The notes: generated by a model not told the origin, from the letters alone. A stretch of 64,000 nucleotides of DNA from Anisus vortex (GCA_949126835.1 OX421492.1:40348498-40412497); one strand, 5' to 3'. Shown: positions 24,994 to 36,416, counted from the first letter of the stretch. Numbers and translations are program-made.

Positions 24994-25929
24994 CGAGAAT
25001 GTGAATATGTATACGCAAATACAGCTAACGAAATAGGTGAGTCTTCAGCTCCTGAAGCTAAGGCTCTGGTGAAGCTGTAGTTGGAGGTGATTCCAAGCGG
25101 ACGCGTAGGAGAAGGAACTTTGGCCAGCGGACACTAGCCTCACACGAGGGATCCGCAGAGTAAGCGCGTCAGAAGCCGAACAAAGTTGGCGGGTGTAGGT
25201 GTAGAGCTCAAGACAGGAGCGAAGGTAATCCGGGGCAGAGTTATTCAGGCACTTATAGCAGAGAGAAGCCAGCTTATATGAGATCCAGTTGTTGATGGAT
25301 AGCTAAGGCAGAGATCGAAGCAGGGGAGTGATATTATTTGACTTCTTCTTCTTGAGGACAAGTCTGGCTGCACAGTTCTGGATACGTTGTAGTCCTTGAA
25401 GGGAGGATCCCGAGAGACCAGCCAAAAGCCAATTGCAATAGTTCAAGCGGGAAAAGAGGAGAGAGATGATGAGCTTAACACAAGCTTCCTTGGTGAGATA
25501 ACGACGGATGGCGGAAATACGACGCAGATGGAAGAAGCAGATTTTGGTGAGGAAGGAGATGTGGGGCTGCTTGGACAGCGTGGAGTCCAGATAGACGCCA
25601 AGGCTATTGACAGTCGGGGAGAATGCATACAAGTACTACTCTTACTTACCGAGTGGCATCCGGGAATGGGTTGCCTGAACAAACTATGAAAACCAGTAAA
25701 TTAACATCATTTAACACTAATAGAAATGCAGGACTAGATCTAGACTCAAACCACGGATGTGCGTAGGACTCAATTAATAATCTTTATAATTAGGAGTAGC
25801 GTCTGTAATATATAAGATAAGTTCTATAGGGCCTGTGACACACCGCTCACACGTTACCGTGGCTAAAGCATATTATTATACGAGGAAATTTAATTGAGGG
25901 GTCAAAGTACCGTCAAAGCAATGCCTTTT

Positions 25930-26115
25930 ATATAGCCGCCTTTACTTAGGCCTATCCCCAACTAATGCCAGGTAGGCCTACCTATCAGGGTTGGGTAGAT
26001 TCAGGGACACCTTTCAAACTATAATAGGGAACAAATTCAGGCTTCATCAGGATTCAAACCCAGAACCTTCGGTGTGCCAGTTGAGTGCGCTACAGTTCGT
26101 CCACCATGTCCTAAT
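25930..26115 (-). mobile_element. tRNA-derived SINE, diverged copy
   Basis: Same family and strand as 20,693-20,945: ccccaactaatgccaggtag, ggttgggtagattcagggac, then caggattcaaacccagaacc (complement of a B box) and gtgcgctac near the tRNA-like head at about 26,090. Confidence 0.72.
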
Positions 26116-26894
26116 TTGAGGTATGTATAATGTTGTAATTCCTTGGAACTAATCCAGTCTTTGGAGATGGTCATAAGACACAGACTTTAAACAAAATGCT
26201 CTGCAGCTTTCAAATCGGATTTGTAGGCTATACAAAATATAAAAAAAAATCCTATCCATCATTTTATAACTTAAAAAAAAAGTTTCCCAATTTAAATAAA
26301 CATCCAAATAAATAAAGTCTTGAGAAAACAATTCTCACAGTAGTCAGTAGGACTACGTAACCACGAAGGCCCCTCCCTTGCTTTTCTTTGGCTTGTTTAG
26401 CGATTGGAAAAAAATAATCACATTTTCCTTTTGAGTATCTGGCAAAGCGAGGTAGAGTTTCTAAAAAAGTTGAATCTTGTGGAAAAAATCAGCAAACTAA
26501 AATTAAGAATAAAGAAAAGCAAAAAAAAAAAACAACTAAAAAGACTAGAGAAACCGAAAGTAGGCCTAAGCACTAGACTAGTGACTAGTGCAAATGGGGC
26601 CAATGATAACACAAGTCATTAGAGGACTGGTACATTAGTTTATTCGCCATTAATTTACATAAATGATAAGATAAATACAATTCAACAAGTTCCAGTGTGG
26701 AATAATAAAAAATGCTAACAAAATTTAATTATAATCTTATCACATTTAAAACTCTGTGGAAACGGCACGATAAATTGTTAGGTAGCACTAGCACAGAAAT
26801 AAAAACAAGTGAGTCAAGTATGGTAAATAAGTATAATGTAATTAAATGCAAGTCTCTAAATGATATATCTATCGAATCTATAGACTATAGAGGC
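26116..26894. other. intergenic, nothing firmly recognised
   Basis: Two plus-strand frames (26,404-26,622, lysine-rich; 26,712-26,957, ending inside the palindrome) have no domain I can name. Either could hold an unrecognised exon. The missing 5' exon of SUGCT was looked for here and not found. Confidence 0.35.
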
Positions 26895-26962
26895 AATGGT
26901 TATATAAATGGCCTCTCTCTAAGCCTCCAGAGGCTTAGAGAGAGGCCATTTATATAACCATT
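26895..26962. repeat. perfect 33-bp inverted repeat with 2-nt centre
   Basis: Left arm 26,895-26,927 starts aatggttatataaatggcct; the right arm 26,930-26,962 is its exact complement, with only CA between. No mismatch in 33 bp. No repeat family or terminal signature was identified around it. As RNA it would form a long perfect hairpin; as DNA, a near-perfect cruciform. Confidence 0.97.
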
Positions 26963-27384
26963 CAACGACCAAGGCTCTCTACTACAGACAGTCTCTACTC
27001 TCTGATCTGAGGACTAGCTGACTAGCACACTAGTCAGTTGTTACAGATTCAGATTGTTAATCACACCTATTTCAATTGACAATAGTCAATAGCATAGGCT
27101 ATTATATTTTTTAATATTAACTATTATTTAAAGTATTTTTACTAGTCTTTATTATACTTATAGGCCTACTTATATGATTATTCATTAATATTTTAATTAA
27201 ATAGGCTATTATAATTTTTAATACTATAAAAATTAGACAGGTTTTTAGGCTAGGTGGCAATTAATGCAATACTATATATAGTAAATAGGCATAGGCCTAT
27301 AACTTTTACTTAATGTTAAAGTATAATATAAGCTTATACCAGTAGGCCTATAGTCCTATAGTTATAGCCTACTTATATTTTATA

Positions 27385-27560
27385 TATTATAGACGCTACT
27401 TCTATAAAGATGATTATTGTGTCATACGCTCATCCGTGGTCCGAGTCTAATCTTGCATCTTTGTTAATGTTTTAAATGATGTTAAGTTACTGGTTTTCCT
27501 GGTTTGTTAAGGCCACCCATTCCATGCCTAATGTAGTACACTAGAGGTCTATACTGTAAA
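27385..27560 (-). mobile_element. LINE 3' end, same family as 46,545-46,860
   Basis: The minus strand reads ggaatgggtggccttaacaa, accaggaaaaccagtaactt, aacatcatttaaaaca, then gatgcaagattagactcgga and agaagtagcgtctataatat, co-linear with the copies at 25,640-25,820 and 46,690-46,850. Confidence 0.75.
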
Positions 27561-27727
27561 CCCAACTCAGACCTGCCTACTTTTACAAAAAATTTGCAAG
27601 ATTACATAATCAAACAACAATTATCGTTGCACAGTTAAACTTTTTTTGTTTATATATTTAAAGCTAAAAAAAAAATCCTTGCCAGTAGATGATGTAGACG
27701 ATGTCGTAAAATATTGGCCAACACAAT

Positions 27728-27948
27728 CAGAGGCGAAGCCAGAAATTTTTTCCAGGGGGGGGCTGAACTTTCGCGTGACAAATATTTACCAAATACCAGG
27801 GGGGGGCTAAACTTTCGCGTGACAAAGATTTACCAAATTTTTAGCAAATTTAGTGCATATTTTAAAAAAATCAGTTGAAAAATAATTTTTTTTTAAATTC
27901 CAGGGGGGGGCTTAGCCCCCCTCAGCCCCCCCTGTGGCTTCGCCCCTG
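27728..27948. mobile_element. 221-bp hAT MITE with perfect 8-bp target duplication
   Basis: Ends cagaggcgaagcca and tggcttcgcccctg are inverted copies with one mismatch. The flanks are identical: aacacaat at 27,720-27,727 and 27,949-27,956. The interior holds G/C tracts and a partial duplication (ggggctgaactttcgcgtga / ggggctaaactttcgcgtga). No coding capacity, so it was mobilised in trans. Confidence 0.92.
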
Positions 27949-28402
27949 AACACAATATGTGGAGTAAACCTATTATATAACATTGAAATTGATGGAGTAG
28001 TTAAAATACATTTTAGTTATTATAAGAAAAATATTATAACGCTTTTACGAATTTTCAGTCCAAATTACACAATTTCGTTGTTGTTATTATTTTAAACATT
28101 TTATGTAGGCTGCTGACTCTTCCCTTATTAAACGTCCATTTGTATTTTAACTACTACATGGTAACTGTTTTAGAATATAGTGTAGAGGGCATAGGATTAT
28201 GCATGTAGTCTTACTTTTATATAATAAAATTTTTTGAGGGCTCATGCTTGCCATGACGGACTAAAAAAAAGGCTAAAATGTTTAGAACAGTGTATAGTGT
28301 ATGGAAGACTCTAATTTGCTTATTTATGTAATATTTGTACAAATAAGTACGCTAGGGCAGAATAATTTGTTCTCTTAATAAAATAATTATTACATTTTTC
28401 AG

Positions 28403-31400
28403 AGGTTAAAAAATGCTTAAACAAGTTTTACAGTACAAATGTTGCAGGGAAACAAGACTCATCGGCAACATGTGACCGTACAAAGGCCCCCCTAAATGGT
28501 GTGAGAATACTGGATATGTCTAGGTATTTAAACAAATATTATTATACTTTTTAAAAACTGTAGGCCTAAATATATAAGTCACGCTCAGATTGCCATTTAA
28601 ATGAGGTAAAAAGTTGAAATAAAAGATCTTAAGGTCCATTAGCAAAAAGAGCTTAGATTTTAAGTCTCAGTCCCCCGATTTATTTTCAAGAGGTTATTTT
28701 TGACAGTTCTCTTTTTTAATAATTTTATGTCAAATTAAAAATTAAATGCCTATTTAAAATCTTACTATGGCTATGATTATAATTTAAAGTCTTTTACTTT
28801 AAAAGCTTCAATAGAAGCAAACCAAAGTTTTATTATTCAGTTTATTAAACTTCCCGTATCTTAAACAATACATTTTATATATTGAATATAATATAACAAA
28901 AAATTTCTTACTTAATGAACCTAATGTTATATATTTCATTTGTCATCTACCAATTATCACTGCTCGTGTGGAGTTTCTGATCTCCCATCGAGCGCCTCCC
29001 CGGGTGGCGGATTGGGGAACGCCCACCAGATATGGTAGGTACCGGGGAAATCAAATACCCGGGGCGGACCAAAATCAGAACCTGCTGCCTTGCAGGAAGT
29101 GGAGGGATCCACAAAGGCTAGGGAACCTTACCCGAAACTAAGGCAGCTATCCAGAGATCTGTAAAGGGAATCATCCCAGACGGTTGTGCGCAGGGCTAAC
29201 AACCCGGCCATGGAAAAAACAAAACGTTACAGAAACCAAAATCAAAGCGAACTTACAAAACACAGTCAGAGGGGAGAGTAGGGCTCCACAAAGGAGATTT
29301 ATGAAGCTGTGTGGGGAAATTCAAAAGAATCCCACAAGGCCGACCACCCTACTCAAACCGACGAAAAAGAAACATTTCCTAATGCAAAAGGCACCCTTCA
29401 GCTTGGGTACATGGAATGTCCGAACCCTGCTAGAACCAGGCAGATGCGCCCAAGTCGCCAAAGAGATGGCTAACTACAAATTGCAAATTTTGGGACTGAG
29501 TGAAGTACGATGGAACACTTTTGGAGAAACTAGGCTTCAAACAGGTGAAACTCTGCTCTTTTCTGGAATGGAAAACGAAGAGGACACCCATGAAAATGGA
29601 GTGGCACTCCTATTGAACAAAGATTCATTTAAAAGTCTCCTGGAATGGGAGCCTGTTTCAGACAGAATTATTAGAGCTAAATTTCTATCAAGATTCCAAA
29701 ATGTTCACATCGTCATGTGCTATGCTCCCACCAACCTTGCACCTGAAGAAGATAAAGTTGCATTCTATGAACGACTTCAAAGTATAGTGGATAGAATACC
29801 CAAAAGAGATATACTGATCCTCATGGGAGATATGAATGCTAAAATAGGAAATGAAAACAAAGGGAGAGAGAAGACAATGGGCATACACGGACTGGGCAAC
29901 ATGAACGAAAATGGAGAGATGTTTGCTAACTTCTGTACATTCAATGAACTGGTGATCGGAGGCAGCATCTTCCCACACAAAAAATGCCACAAAGCAACGT
30001 GGGTCTCACCAGACAACAAAACAGAGAATCAAATAGACCACATCGCTATATGCCGTACTTGGAGGAGCACATTACAGGATGTACGAACCAAAAGAGGAGC
30101 AGACATTGGATCAGATCACCACCTGGTAGTGGCCAAGCTAAAAATAAAGTTAGCCAAACAAAGGTCAAAAACAAACAGGAGAACCAAATTCGACCTAGAC
30201 AAACTCCAGAATTCACAGAAGAAGTGTGAATTACAATTAACCCTTAAAAACCGATTCTCTGCACTACAACCAGATGATACTGAGGAAAGCATAGACAAAA
30301 CCTGGGATAATTTCAAAGAAATTATTATAGGAACTTGTAATGAAGTACTAAGACCTGCCCCAGAAAACAAAAAACATTGGATTAGCGACGAGACATGGCA
30401 AAGAATTGAAGACAGGAAACATGCAAAACAAACAGTAAACCAAGCTAAAACAAGAAAACATAAACAACTAACACAACAAGAGTATCATACAATTTCAAAA
30501 GAGGTCTCAAAAATGCTTAGACATGATAAAAGAACATTTTATAATAAACTAGCTGAGCAAGCAGAAGAAGCAGCAGGAAAAGGAGACCTAAAACAGTTAT
30601 ATAAAATTACTAAACTCTTGAGTGGCAAGAAAGCTAACTACAATGTGCCAGTCCGAGACAAACAAGGTAAACTCCTTTCTTCCATAGATGACCAGCTCAG
30701 AAGATGGAAAGAATACTTCCAGGAAGTGCTAAACAGACCAACCCCTCTAAATCCACCCGATCTGACCACAGGAGAAACACTGGACATAAATATGGAAGAA
30801 ATATCCAAAGAAGAAATATGGAAGGCCATCAATCAAATGAAGACAGGCAAAGCAGCAGGCATAGACAATATACCACCTGAGGTCCTAAAAGAAGGAGGAG
30901 CTGAAATTGTTAACCAACTCCACAATGTCTTTAATAAAATTTGGTCAACCGAAACCCCTCCTGCAGAGTGGAAAAAAGGCCTACTGATTAAAATTCCAAA
31001 GAATGGGGACCTGTCAAGATGTGATAAATGGCGAGGAATTACTCTACTCTCAGTACCAAGCAAGGTCTTCAGCAGAACAATACTCAACAGAATTAAAGAA
31101 GCCTGCGATGATCTCCTAAGAGAAGAACAGGCTGGGTTCAGAAGAGGAAGATCATGCATTGACCAGATAGCAACACTCCGGATCATTATAGAACAATCTA
31201 TTGAATGGCAATCTCCACTCTATGCTACATTTGTGGACTTTGAAAAGGCTTTTGATAGCATTAATAGAGAGACAATATGGTCAATCATGAGGCACTATGG
31301 AATACCTAATAAAATAATAGCCATCATCAAAGGTCTCTATGAAAACTTTACCTGCCAAATAGTACATAATGGTAAGATGTCAGATGAATTCCATGTTACA

Positions 31401-34400
31401 ACTGGAGTCAAGCAAGGATGTCTCCTCTCACCACTTCTGTTCCTTCTAGTACTAGACTGGGTCACAAAAGAAGCTTATGCTAACTCAGGAAAAGGAATAC
31501 AATGGACCCTAATGCAAAAACTAGAAGACTTAGAGTTTGCAGATGACCTGGCCATTCTGTCCCACAGATTACAGGATATGCAAGAGAAGACCACAGCTTT
31601 GAGTGAGACCGGAAAAAGAGTAGGACTCGTTATAAACCATCAAAAAACCAAAGTGTTGAAAATAAACCACCAACAAGATGGCGACATACAAGTAGAAAAC
31701 CAAAGCTTAGACGAAGTGAATCACTTTGTATACCTTGGAAGTGTGGTCAGTGCATCAGGAGGAGCAGACGAGGACATCGAACGTCGAATAAACCTGGCGC
31801 GACTAGCCTTTGCCAACTTGAAACAGGTCTGGAGATCTACATACATCTCTGTCAAAACTAAAGTAAGGATCTTTAACACAAACATTAAAACGGTCCTACT
31901 TTATGGGTCCGAAACATGGCGAACGACAGAGAAAACTAAAAATAGACTCCAGACCTTTGTTAACAGATGCCTAAGAAATATACTCAAAATAAAATGGTTC
32001 GACAAGGTAGAAAACTCCAAGCTGTGGGAGAGGTGTGGACAAAGAACAGTAGAACAACAAATCATGGAAAGGAAGTGGAGATGGATTGGACACACCCTCA
32101 GGAAAGATAACAACAACAGAGCTAGACAGGCCTTAGAGTGGAATCCCCAGGGCAAACGACATAGAGGAAGACCCAAGCGAACATGGAGACGAAGCATACT
32201 GGATGAAACTGAAAGAACTGGAAAGAGCTGGGAAGAACTGAAGCGACTAGCAAGAGACCGTGAAGAGTGGCGTGCTTTGACAGAGGCCCTATGTTCCACA
32301 AGGAACCCAAAGGACAGATGATGATGATGAATTATCACTAGTTGTCCCTTATATGAATAGTTTACAAAAGACTTGTCCAATATAATTTAGTCCTTCAACA
32401 TTGTTACTTGTAGTTTCTGACCAAACATTTATATTTGTATCTCTATACAAGTTTTTATTTAATACAGAAATGCAATATTTTAATATCTTAATTTCAAAGT
32501 CCTAATTATTCATAACTGTGACAAATTCAATGTGTTGTTGTTTTTTTCTTTGAAAAGAATATTGGCTGGACCTTACTGTACAATGATCCTAGGTGACATG
32601 GGGGCAGAAGTAATCAAAATTGAACGTCCTGGTAAAAACTACGTAGTTTATTTTTTTTTTGTACAATCACATTTTAAATCTTTAGACACAATAGAGTATT
32701 TAGAATATATATATATATGTTTTTTTTCCTCATTCAATAGTTTTAAAAATAATCTTGCCTTTTTTTTTCAGGAGTGGGTGATGATACTAGAACGTGGGGT
32801 CCCCCATTTGTTGGGTCAGAAAGTTGTTATTTTTTTTGTGTCAACCGCAACAAAAAGGTTTTACAATATTCATTTTAAGAAATAGTTTAGGCCTACTGTA
32901 CTTTGGCTTTAAAAAAAAATTCATTTTAGAATAGATAAAGTAATAACTAATGTGTTTAGTAAAATAATTTTTTTTTTTACAGAGTATTACCGTTGATCTC
33001 AAGAAGCCTCAGGGAATAAAATTAATCAAAGAAGTGAGTACATTTTTGTTTATATTTCTGTCGTATTATTTTTTTAAAACAAAACATAGATTTTACTTAT
33101 TCTTGTAATTTATGTATTGATTTTATACATTGAAAAGCGTTGTATGTTTTCAATATATAAATTAAAAATAAATGTTTTGTTTTTTTATAGACCACACCTT
33201 CATTAATGATAACATATTTTTGTATATCCTATTGTCTGGTCAAGTTAGCAGCTATTAGTGATGTCTTGGTGGAGAACTATTTACCTGGAAAACTCTCTGA
33301 AATGGGATTAGGTTACCCAGAGCTGAGTGCAGAGTTTCCTCATCTAATTTATTGCTCAATAACAGGTAACAGGTTTTATTTTATCCTTCAATTTGTCTTT
33401 ATTTAAACACAGCATTAAGAAAATATCTCCATACAGCTGGCTTTGAAAATACATAAACACAAAATTAATAAGGGAGAGAATCCACATGGATGTTGTACAC
33501 ATGTTGATTCATCTCTTCTTTGCAAGTGGAAACTTTTCTTGGAGCTGTTTGAACTTTAGAAAGCCTCTGGATATTTCAAAAAATATTTTTAACAAAGCAC
33601 TATAAACCCTTATAGATATCATCTATGTTTCTCATTTCATGGTGTATCAGGATTTGTCTGGTTTTTTTCTAATGCATTTGGGGCTATAGTGTGGCATCCA
33701 AGCTTGCCCTTCTGTTCATCTAGAATATGTGTATGAATGTTTAACATTTATTTATATGATAAAAAGACTGTTTACTATTTATTATTTATATATTTAGATG
33801 TATGGTTGGATTATGAATGGTTTTTATTTTGCATTAATACATTTTTGCACCAAGCACTCTAATTCAAATCTTTTTTTATTGATTTGTGTGAACATTAGTG
33901 TAAATGGATGATTTTATCCACTACTGTAAATGGATGATTTTATCCACTACTGTAAATGAATGATTTTATCCACTACTGTAAATGGATGATTTTATCCACT
34001 ACTGTAAATGGATGATTTTATCCACTACTGTAAATGGATGATTTTATCCACTACTGTAAATGGATGATTTTATCCACTACTGTAAATGTTCCCTAAAGTG
34101 TTAAAGCCCTCTTTATTTTTTTAGTTCCCCAATTTCAGGTTATGGGCAAACTGGAGTGTATGCCTCACGGGCAGGTTATGATGTCATCGCCTCAGGGCAG
34201 GGTGGTCTAATGTACATCACAGGGCCAGCTGTACGTAAGCTATACAGCTTTTTGTTGATTTTTTTTTTTTAATTAACTAAACTATAAATTGATATGTAAG
34301 CTAGTATAAATGTGTGTGGAAAACAATTTCTGAATTTTTTTTATCCTTTGAAAAAATACTATTACAGATTACAGTTTTGAGAAATCTTTAGTGAACTTTT

Positions 34401-36372
34401 TAAATGTACCCGTAATAATATTTTTGAGGGGGACAAATTTGCAAAATTTAAAAAATGTGTTTTAGTTTTATGCAATGATAATTAAAAGTTACTTTTATGT
34501 TCAGTTTACATTTACATGTGCTGTACAGTTAATATATTTATAATAACAATGCCCTTAATTATCAATTGCAGGATGGTGAACCCTGTAAAGTTGGCGTAGC
34601 TCTAACAGATCTTTCTACAGGACTGTATGCTGTTAGTGCAATATTGGCATCACTTTTCTCTAGGCAGAAATCAGGAAGAGGACAACATCTGGACTGTAAT
34701 CTTCTCTCCACCAATGTGAGTAATGTCTCACTGGCCTACACAAAACTTGTTCCAGTATATGGTATTGCCATGCTTACCTCAGACACTGATGAATTCTTAG
34801 TCTTTAAATAGAAAAGAGTTTAAAGACTTTTCTCTTTAACTAGTGTTTTGGTGCCTTCCCAACTTCTACATCTGCAACAATTGTATAACAAGATCACACT
34901 AAGCATGCTTAATGTAATATCATGAAAAGATGTGCTATATAATTATAGCCTGACTTAAATTTTTTTTTTTAAATACGCTGACTCACTTTGGAGTAATCAT
35001 GATAAAAATAAATAAATTTGGAAATCTTTTGTAAACCTTATTCAACTCAACTCTCAATCTTTTGTAAACAAAACGATAAAAAGTATATATCCAGTAACTA
35101 AATTGAGAACATTATTTTAGCTTTTGCGCTTACTCCTGACTTGAGTACGTTTGATATTTTGCATTTTAAAGAAATAAAATTATTATGTTTATAATTTTTT
35201 TGTTTGTTTCGGATGTTTTAAAAAGCAAAAACTTTTGTATCAGGTGGCTTCATTAGTAAACATTGCGTCCAATTATTTAAATGCTGGTCAAGAAGGGGAA
35301 AGATATGGAACAGCTCATGCAAGTATTGTCCCTTATCAGGTTAGCAACATTTACAGCTTCTTAATAGAAATCTACTGGTATGCTTTTAGTATTATGGATG
35401 ATTGTATAAAGCGAAACACAATTTCTTACAGGTCTTTTACATTTACAAATTCCATATCTTACAACTTACAGGCCTTTGCGACATCTGATGGATATCTAAT
35501 TGTAGGTGCAGGCAATGATAGCCAGTTTAAGATATTAGCAAAAGTAAGTTTAGCAACATAAAATTATTACGATTAGCAGTAATGTTTTTTTGAAAAATGT
35601 TATCAAATGGACAACTGAGATATGTTTACTTTCTGCTTTTCAGTTGATAGGACACCCAACTCTGTCTAGTGATGGCAGATATTTAACCAACAAAGATCGG
35701 GTTAAAAATAGACATGTATTAATTGAGTTTCTGTCTAAAGTGTAAGTAATTTTCAAATTTACCAATGTAAGTTTATCAGTGCTTTAAAATGACTAATCAT
35801 GCAAGCATAGTTTTCTAACTTTTGTTAACTTTGTAAATATTTCTTTGTATAATTAGAATTTGTACTGCCTTTGTACAATCTACAATATTCATTGCATGAA
35901 TAGGAAAATATATCTTATTATTATTTTCTAAGAAATTTTTGTAAAATATTTTTTTTAGCTTCAAAGAAAAATCTTTATCAGAATGGCTGAAACTTTTAGA
36001 AAATTCTGGAATTCCATATGGTCCAATTAACAACATGAAGCAGGTGTTTTCTGATCCGCAGGTAAATTTGTTTTGAAATTTTTACCATACAACAATTAGA
36101 TGTGATAAAGGGATGGCTTTGGAATGACATGAAAGTTGGTGTTTTACAATATATCCATCCAGGTCTTACACAATGAACTCATTCAAGAGATTCCACATCC
36201 AACTATTGGAATAGTGCGTGTCCCAGGCCCAGCTGTGCGCTACAGTGAGACGAAAACGGTTGCACCAACAGCTCCGCCATTGCTCGGACAACATACCCAT
36301 CATGTGCTCAAAGACATTTTGGGTTACAGTGAGGATGCTGTTGAAGATCTGAAGAAACTCAAAGTGCTTTGA
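28403..36372 (+). CDS. SUGCT: SUGCT orthologue (CoA transferase family III), 5' exon missing
   Basis: Mitochondrial enzyme that in animals moves CoA from succinyl-CoA to glutarate or related dicarboxylic acids. Twelve exons read by eye join in frame: 28403-28523, 32558-32631, 32772-32857, 32983-33033, 33245-33365, 34139-34230, 34572-34715, 35244-35339, 35472-35543, 35644-35741, 35959-36061, 36163-36372. They give 422 residues to TGA; the human protein is about 440, so little is missing. Family motifs: [107 protein letters not shown] and [12 protein letters not shown]. The Asp in the HLDCNLLS segment is a possible nucleophile, not proven. KFYSTN early in the first seen exon fits the end of a mitochondrial presequence. 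The start-codon exon was not found. An RTE LINE fills most of the first visible intron. Confidence 0.93.
28962..32329 (+). mobile_element. full-length RTE-clade LINE in a SUGCT intron
   Basis: A 3.37-kb element flanked by aattatcact on both sides (28,952-28,961 and 32,330-32,339), a 10-bp target duplication. It has a GC-richer 5' UTR of 222 bp (gcgcctccccgggtggcgga), a single long ORF and almost no 3' UTR: the stop codon lies inside a short (TGA)n tail. A single endonuclease/RT protein and a microsatellite tail are typical of RTE. Same orientation as the host gene. Intact ORF and perfect duplication point to a young insertion. Confidence 0.95.
29184..32321 (+). CDS. RTE-type endonuclease / reverse transcriptase, 1,045 aa
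   Basis: Single protein of the LINE. The apurinic-type endonuclease spans about residues 70-320: GTWNVR at 75-80, SEVRW at 106-110 (catalytic Glu), MCYAPTN, GDMN at 215-218 and SDHH at 310-313. Reverse transcriptase spans about 545-860: [39 protein letters not shown] at 684-691, [13 protein letters not shown] at 741-753, and catalytic FADD at 785-788. A basic C-terminal segment ([28 protein letters not shown]) ends it. No stop or frameshift. The first ATG of the open frame was taken as start; an upstream non-AUG start cannot be excluded. The closest matches in animal annotations are the proteins often mislabelled craniofacial development protein 2. Confidence 0.95.
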   Translation: MCAGLTTRPWKKQNVTETKIKANLQNTVRGESRAPQRRFMKLCGEIQKNPTRPTTLLKPTKKKHFLMQKAPFSLGTWNVRTLLEPGRCAQVAKEMANYKLQILGLSEVRWNTFGETRLQTGETLLFSGMENEEDTHENGVALLLNKDSFKSLLEWEPVSDRIIRAKFLSRFQNVHIVMCYAPTNLAPEEDKVAFYERLQSIVDRIPKRDILILMGDMNAKIGNENKGREKTMGIHGLGNMNENGEMFANFCTFNELVIGGSIFPHKKCHKATWVSPDNKTENQIDHIAICRTWRSTLQDVRTKRGADIGSDHHLVVAKLKIKLAKQRSKTNRRTKFDLDKLQNSQKKCELQLTLKNRFSALQPDDTEESIDKTWDNFKEIIIGTCNEVLRPAPENKKHWISDETWQRIEDRKHAKQTVNQAKTRKHKQLTQQEYHTISKEVSKMLRHDKRTFYNKLAEQAEEAAGKGDLKQLYKITKLLSGKKANYNVPVRDKQGKLLSSIDDQLRRWKEYFQEVLNRPTPLNPPDLTTGETLDINMEEISKEEIWKAINQMKTGKAAGIDNIPPEVLKEGGAEIVNQLHNVFNKIWSTETPPAEWKKGLLIKIPKNGDLSRCDKWRGITLLSVPSKVFSRTILNRIKEACDDLLREEQAGFRRGRSCIDQIATLRIIIEQSIEWQSPLYATFVDFEKAFDSINRETIWSIMRHYGIPNKIIAIIKGLYENFTCQIVHNGKMSDEFHVTTGVKQGCLLSPLLFLLVLDWVTKEAYANSGKGIQWTLMQKLEDLEFADDLAILSHRLQDMQEKTTALSETGKRVGLVINHQKTKVLKINHQQDGDIQVENQSLDEVNHFVYLGSVVSASGGADEDIERRINLARLAFANLKQVWRSTYISVKTKVRIFNTNIKTVLLYGSETWRTTEKTKNRLQTFVNRCLRNILKIKWFDKVENSKLWERCGQRTVEQQIMERKWRWIGHTLRKDNNNRARQALEWNPQGKRHRGRPKRTWRRSILDETERTGKSWEELKRLARDREEWRALTEALCSTRNPKDR
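33900..34088. repeat. 26-bp minisatellite in a SUGCT intron, 7 copies
   Basis: Nearly perfect copies of taaatggatgattttatcca plus ctactg, 50 bp upstream of the exon starting at 34139. Confidence 0.95.
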
Positions 36373-36416
36373 TATCACTGACCTTTATAATAACCCTTAC
36401 ACTTGCTACCCAAGAA

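Larger units (their letters stand above)
23899..25623 (-). mobile_element. 5'-truncated L2/CR1-type LINE, minus strand
   Basis: The minus strand from about 25,623 encodes the C-terminal part of an L2-type reverse transcriptase: NSLGVYLDSTLSKQPHIS, then FHLRRISAIRRYLT, LLFSRLNYCNWLLAGL and LQRIQNCAARLVLKKKK, continuing with stops to PRVRLVSAGQSSFSYASA near 25,100. The 3' end is at 23,899: minus strand gcgctatacaagcac followed by (ATT)n, the familiar microsatellite tail of L2 elements. A hAT element (24,007-24,993) sits in the 3' untranslated part. The 5' end is missing, as is common for LINEs. Confidence 0.82.
23420..25820 (+). mobile_element. decayed CR1/Jockey-like LINE, split by a later insertion
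   Basis: Two plus-strand pieces, 23,420-23,898 and about 25,624-25,820, look like one 3' LINE segment. The first has many stops but carries the usual end of the reverse transcriptase module (KLTWNSHIDEVTEKI; later LEDRRT- and KAV-like scraps; last part KDKNTFLI). The second reads like the terminal WNGLPE region (GNGLPEQT) and a 3' UTR. The uninterrupted copy at 46,545-46,860 carries both halves side by side (aacactttccttat ... agaacaaatgcata ... gggttgcctgaacaaac), which shows where the break is. The intervening 1.7 kb is an L2-like LINE that itself holds a hAT element. Confidence 0.6.

Noticed and set aside
29688..32380. Several antisense ORFs across the RTE element
   Set aside because: They are shadows of the 1,045-aa sense ORF, with no domain of their own.
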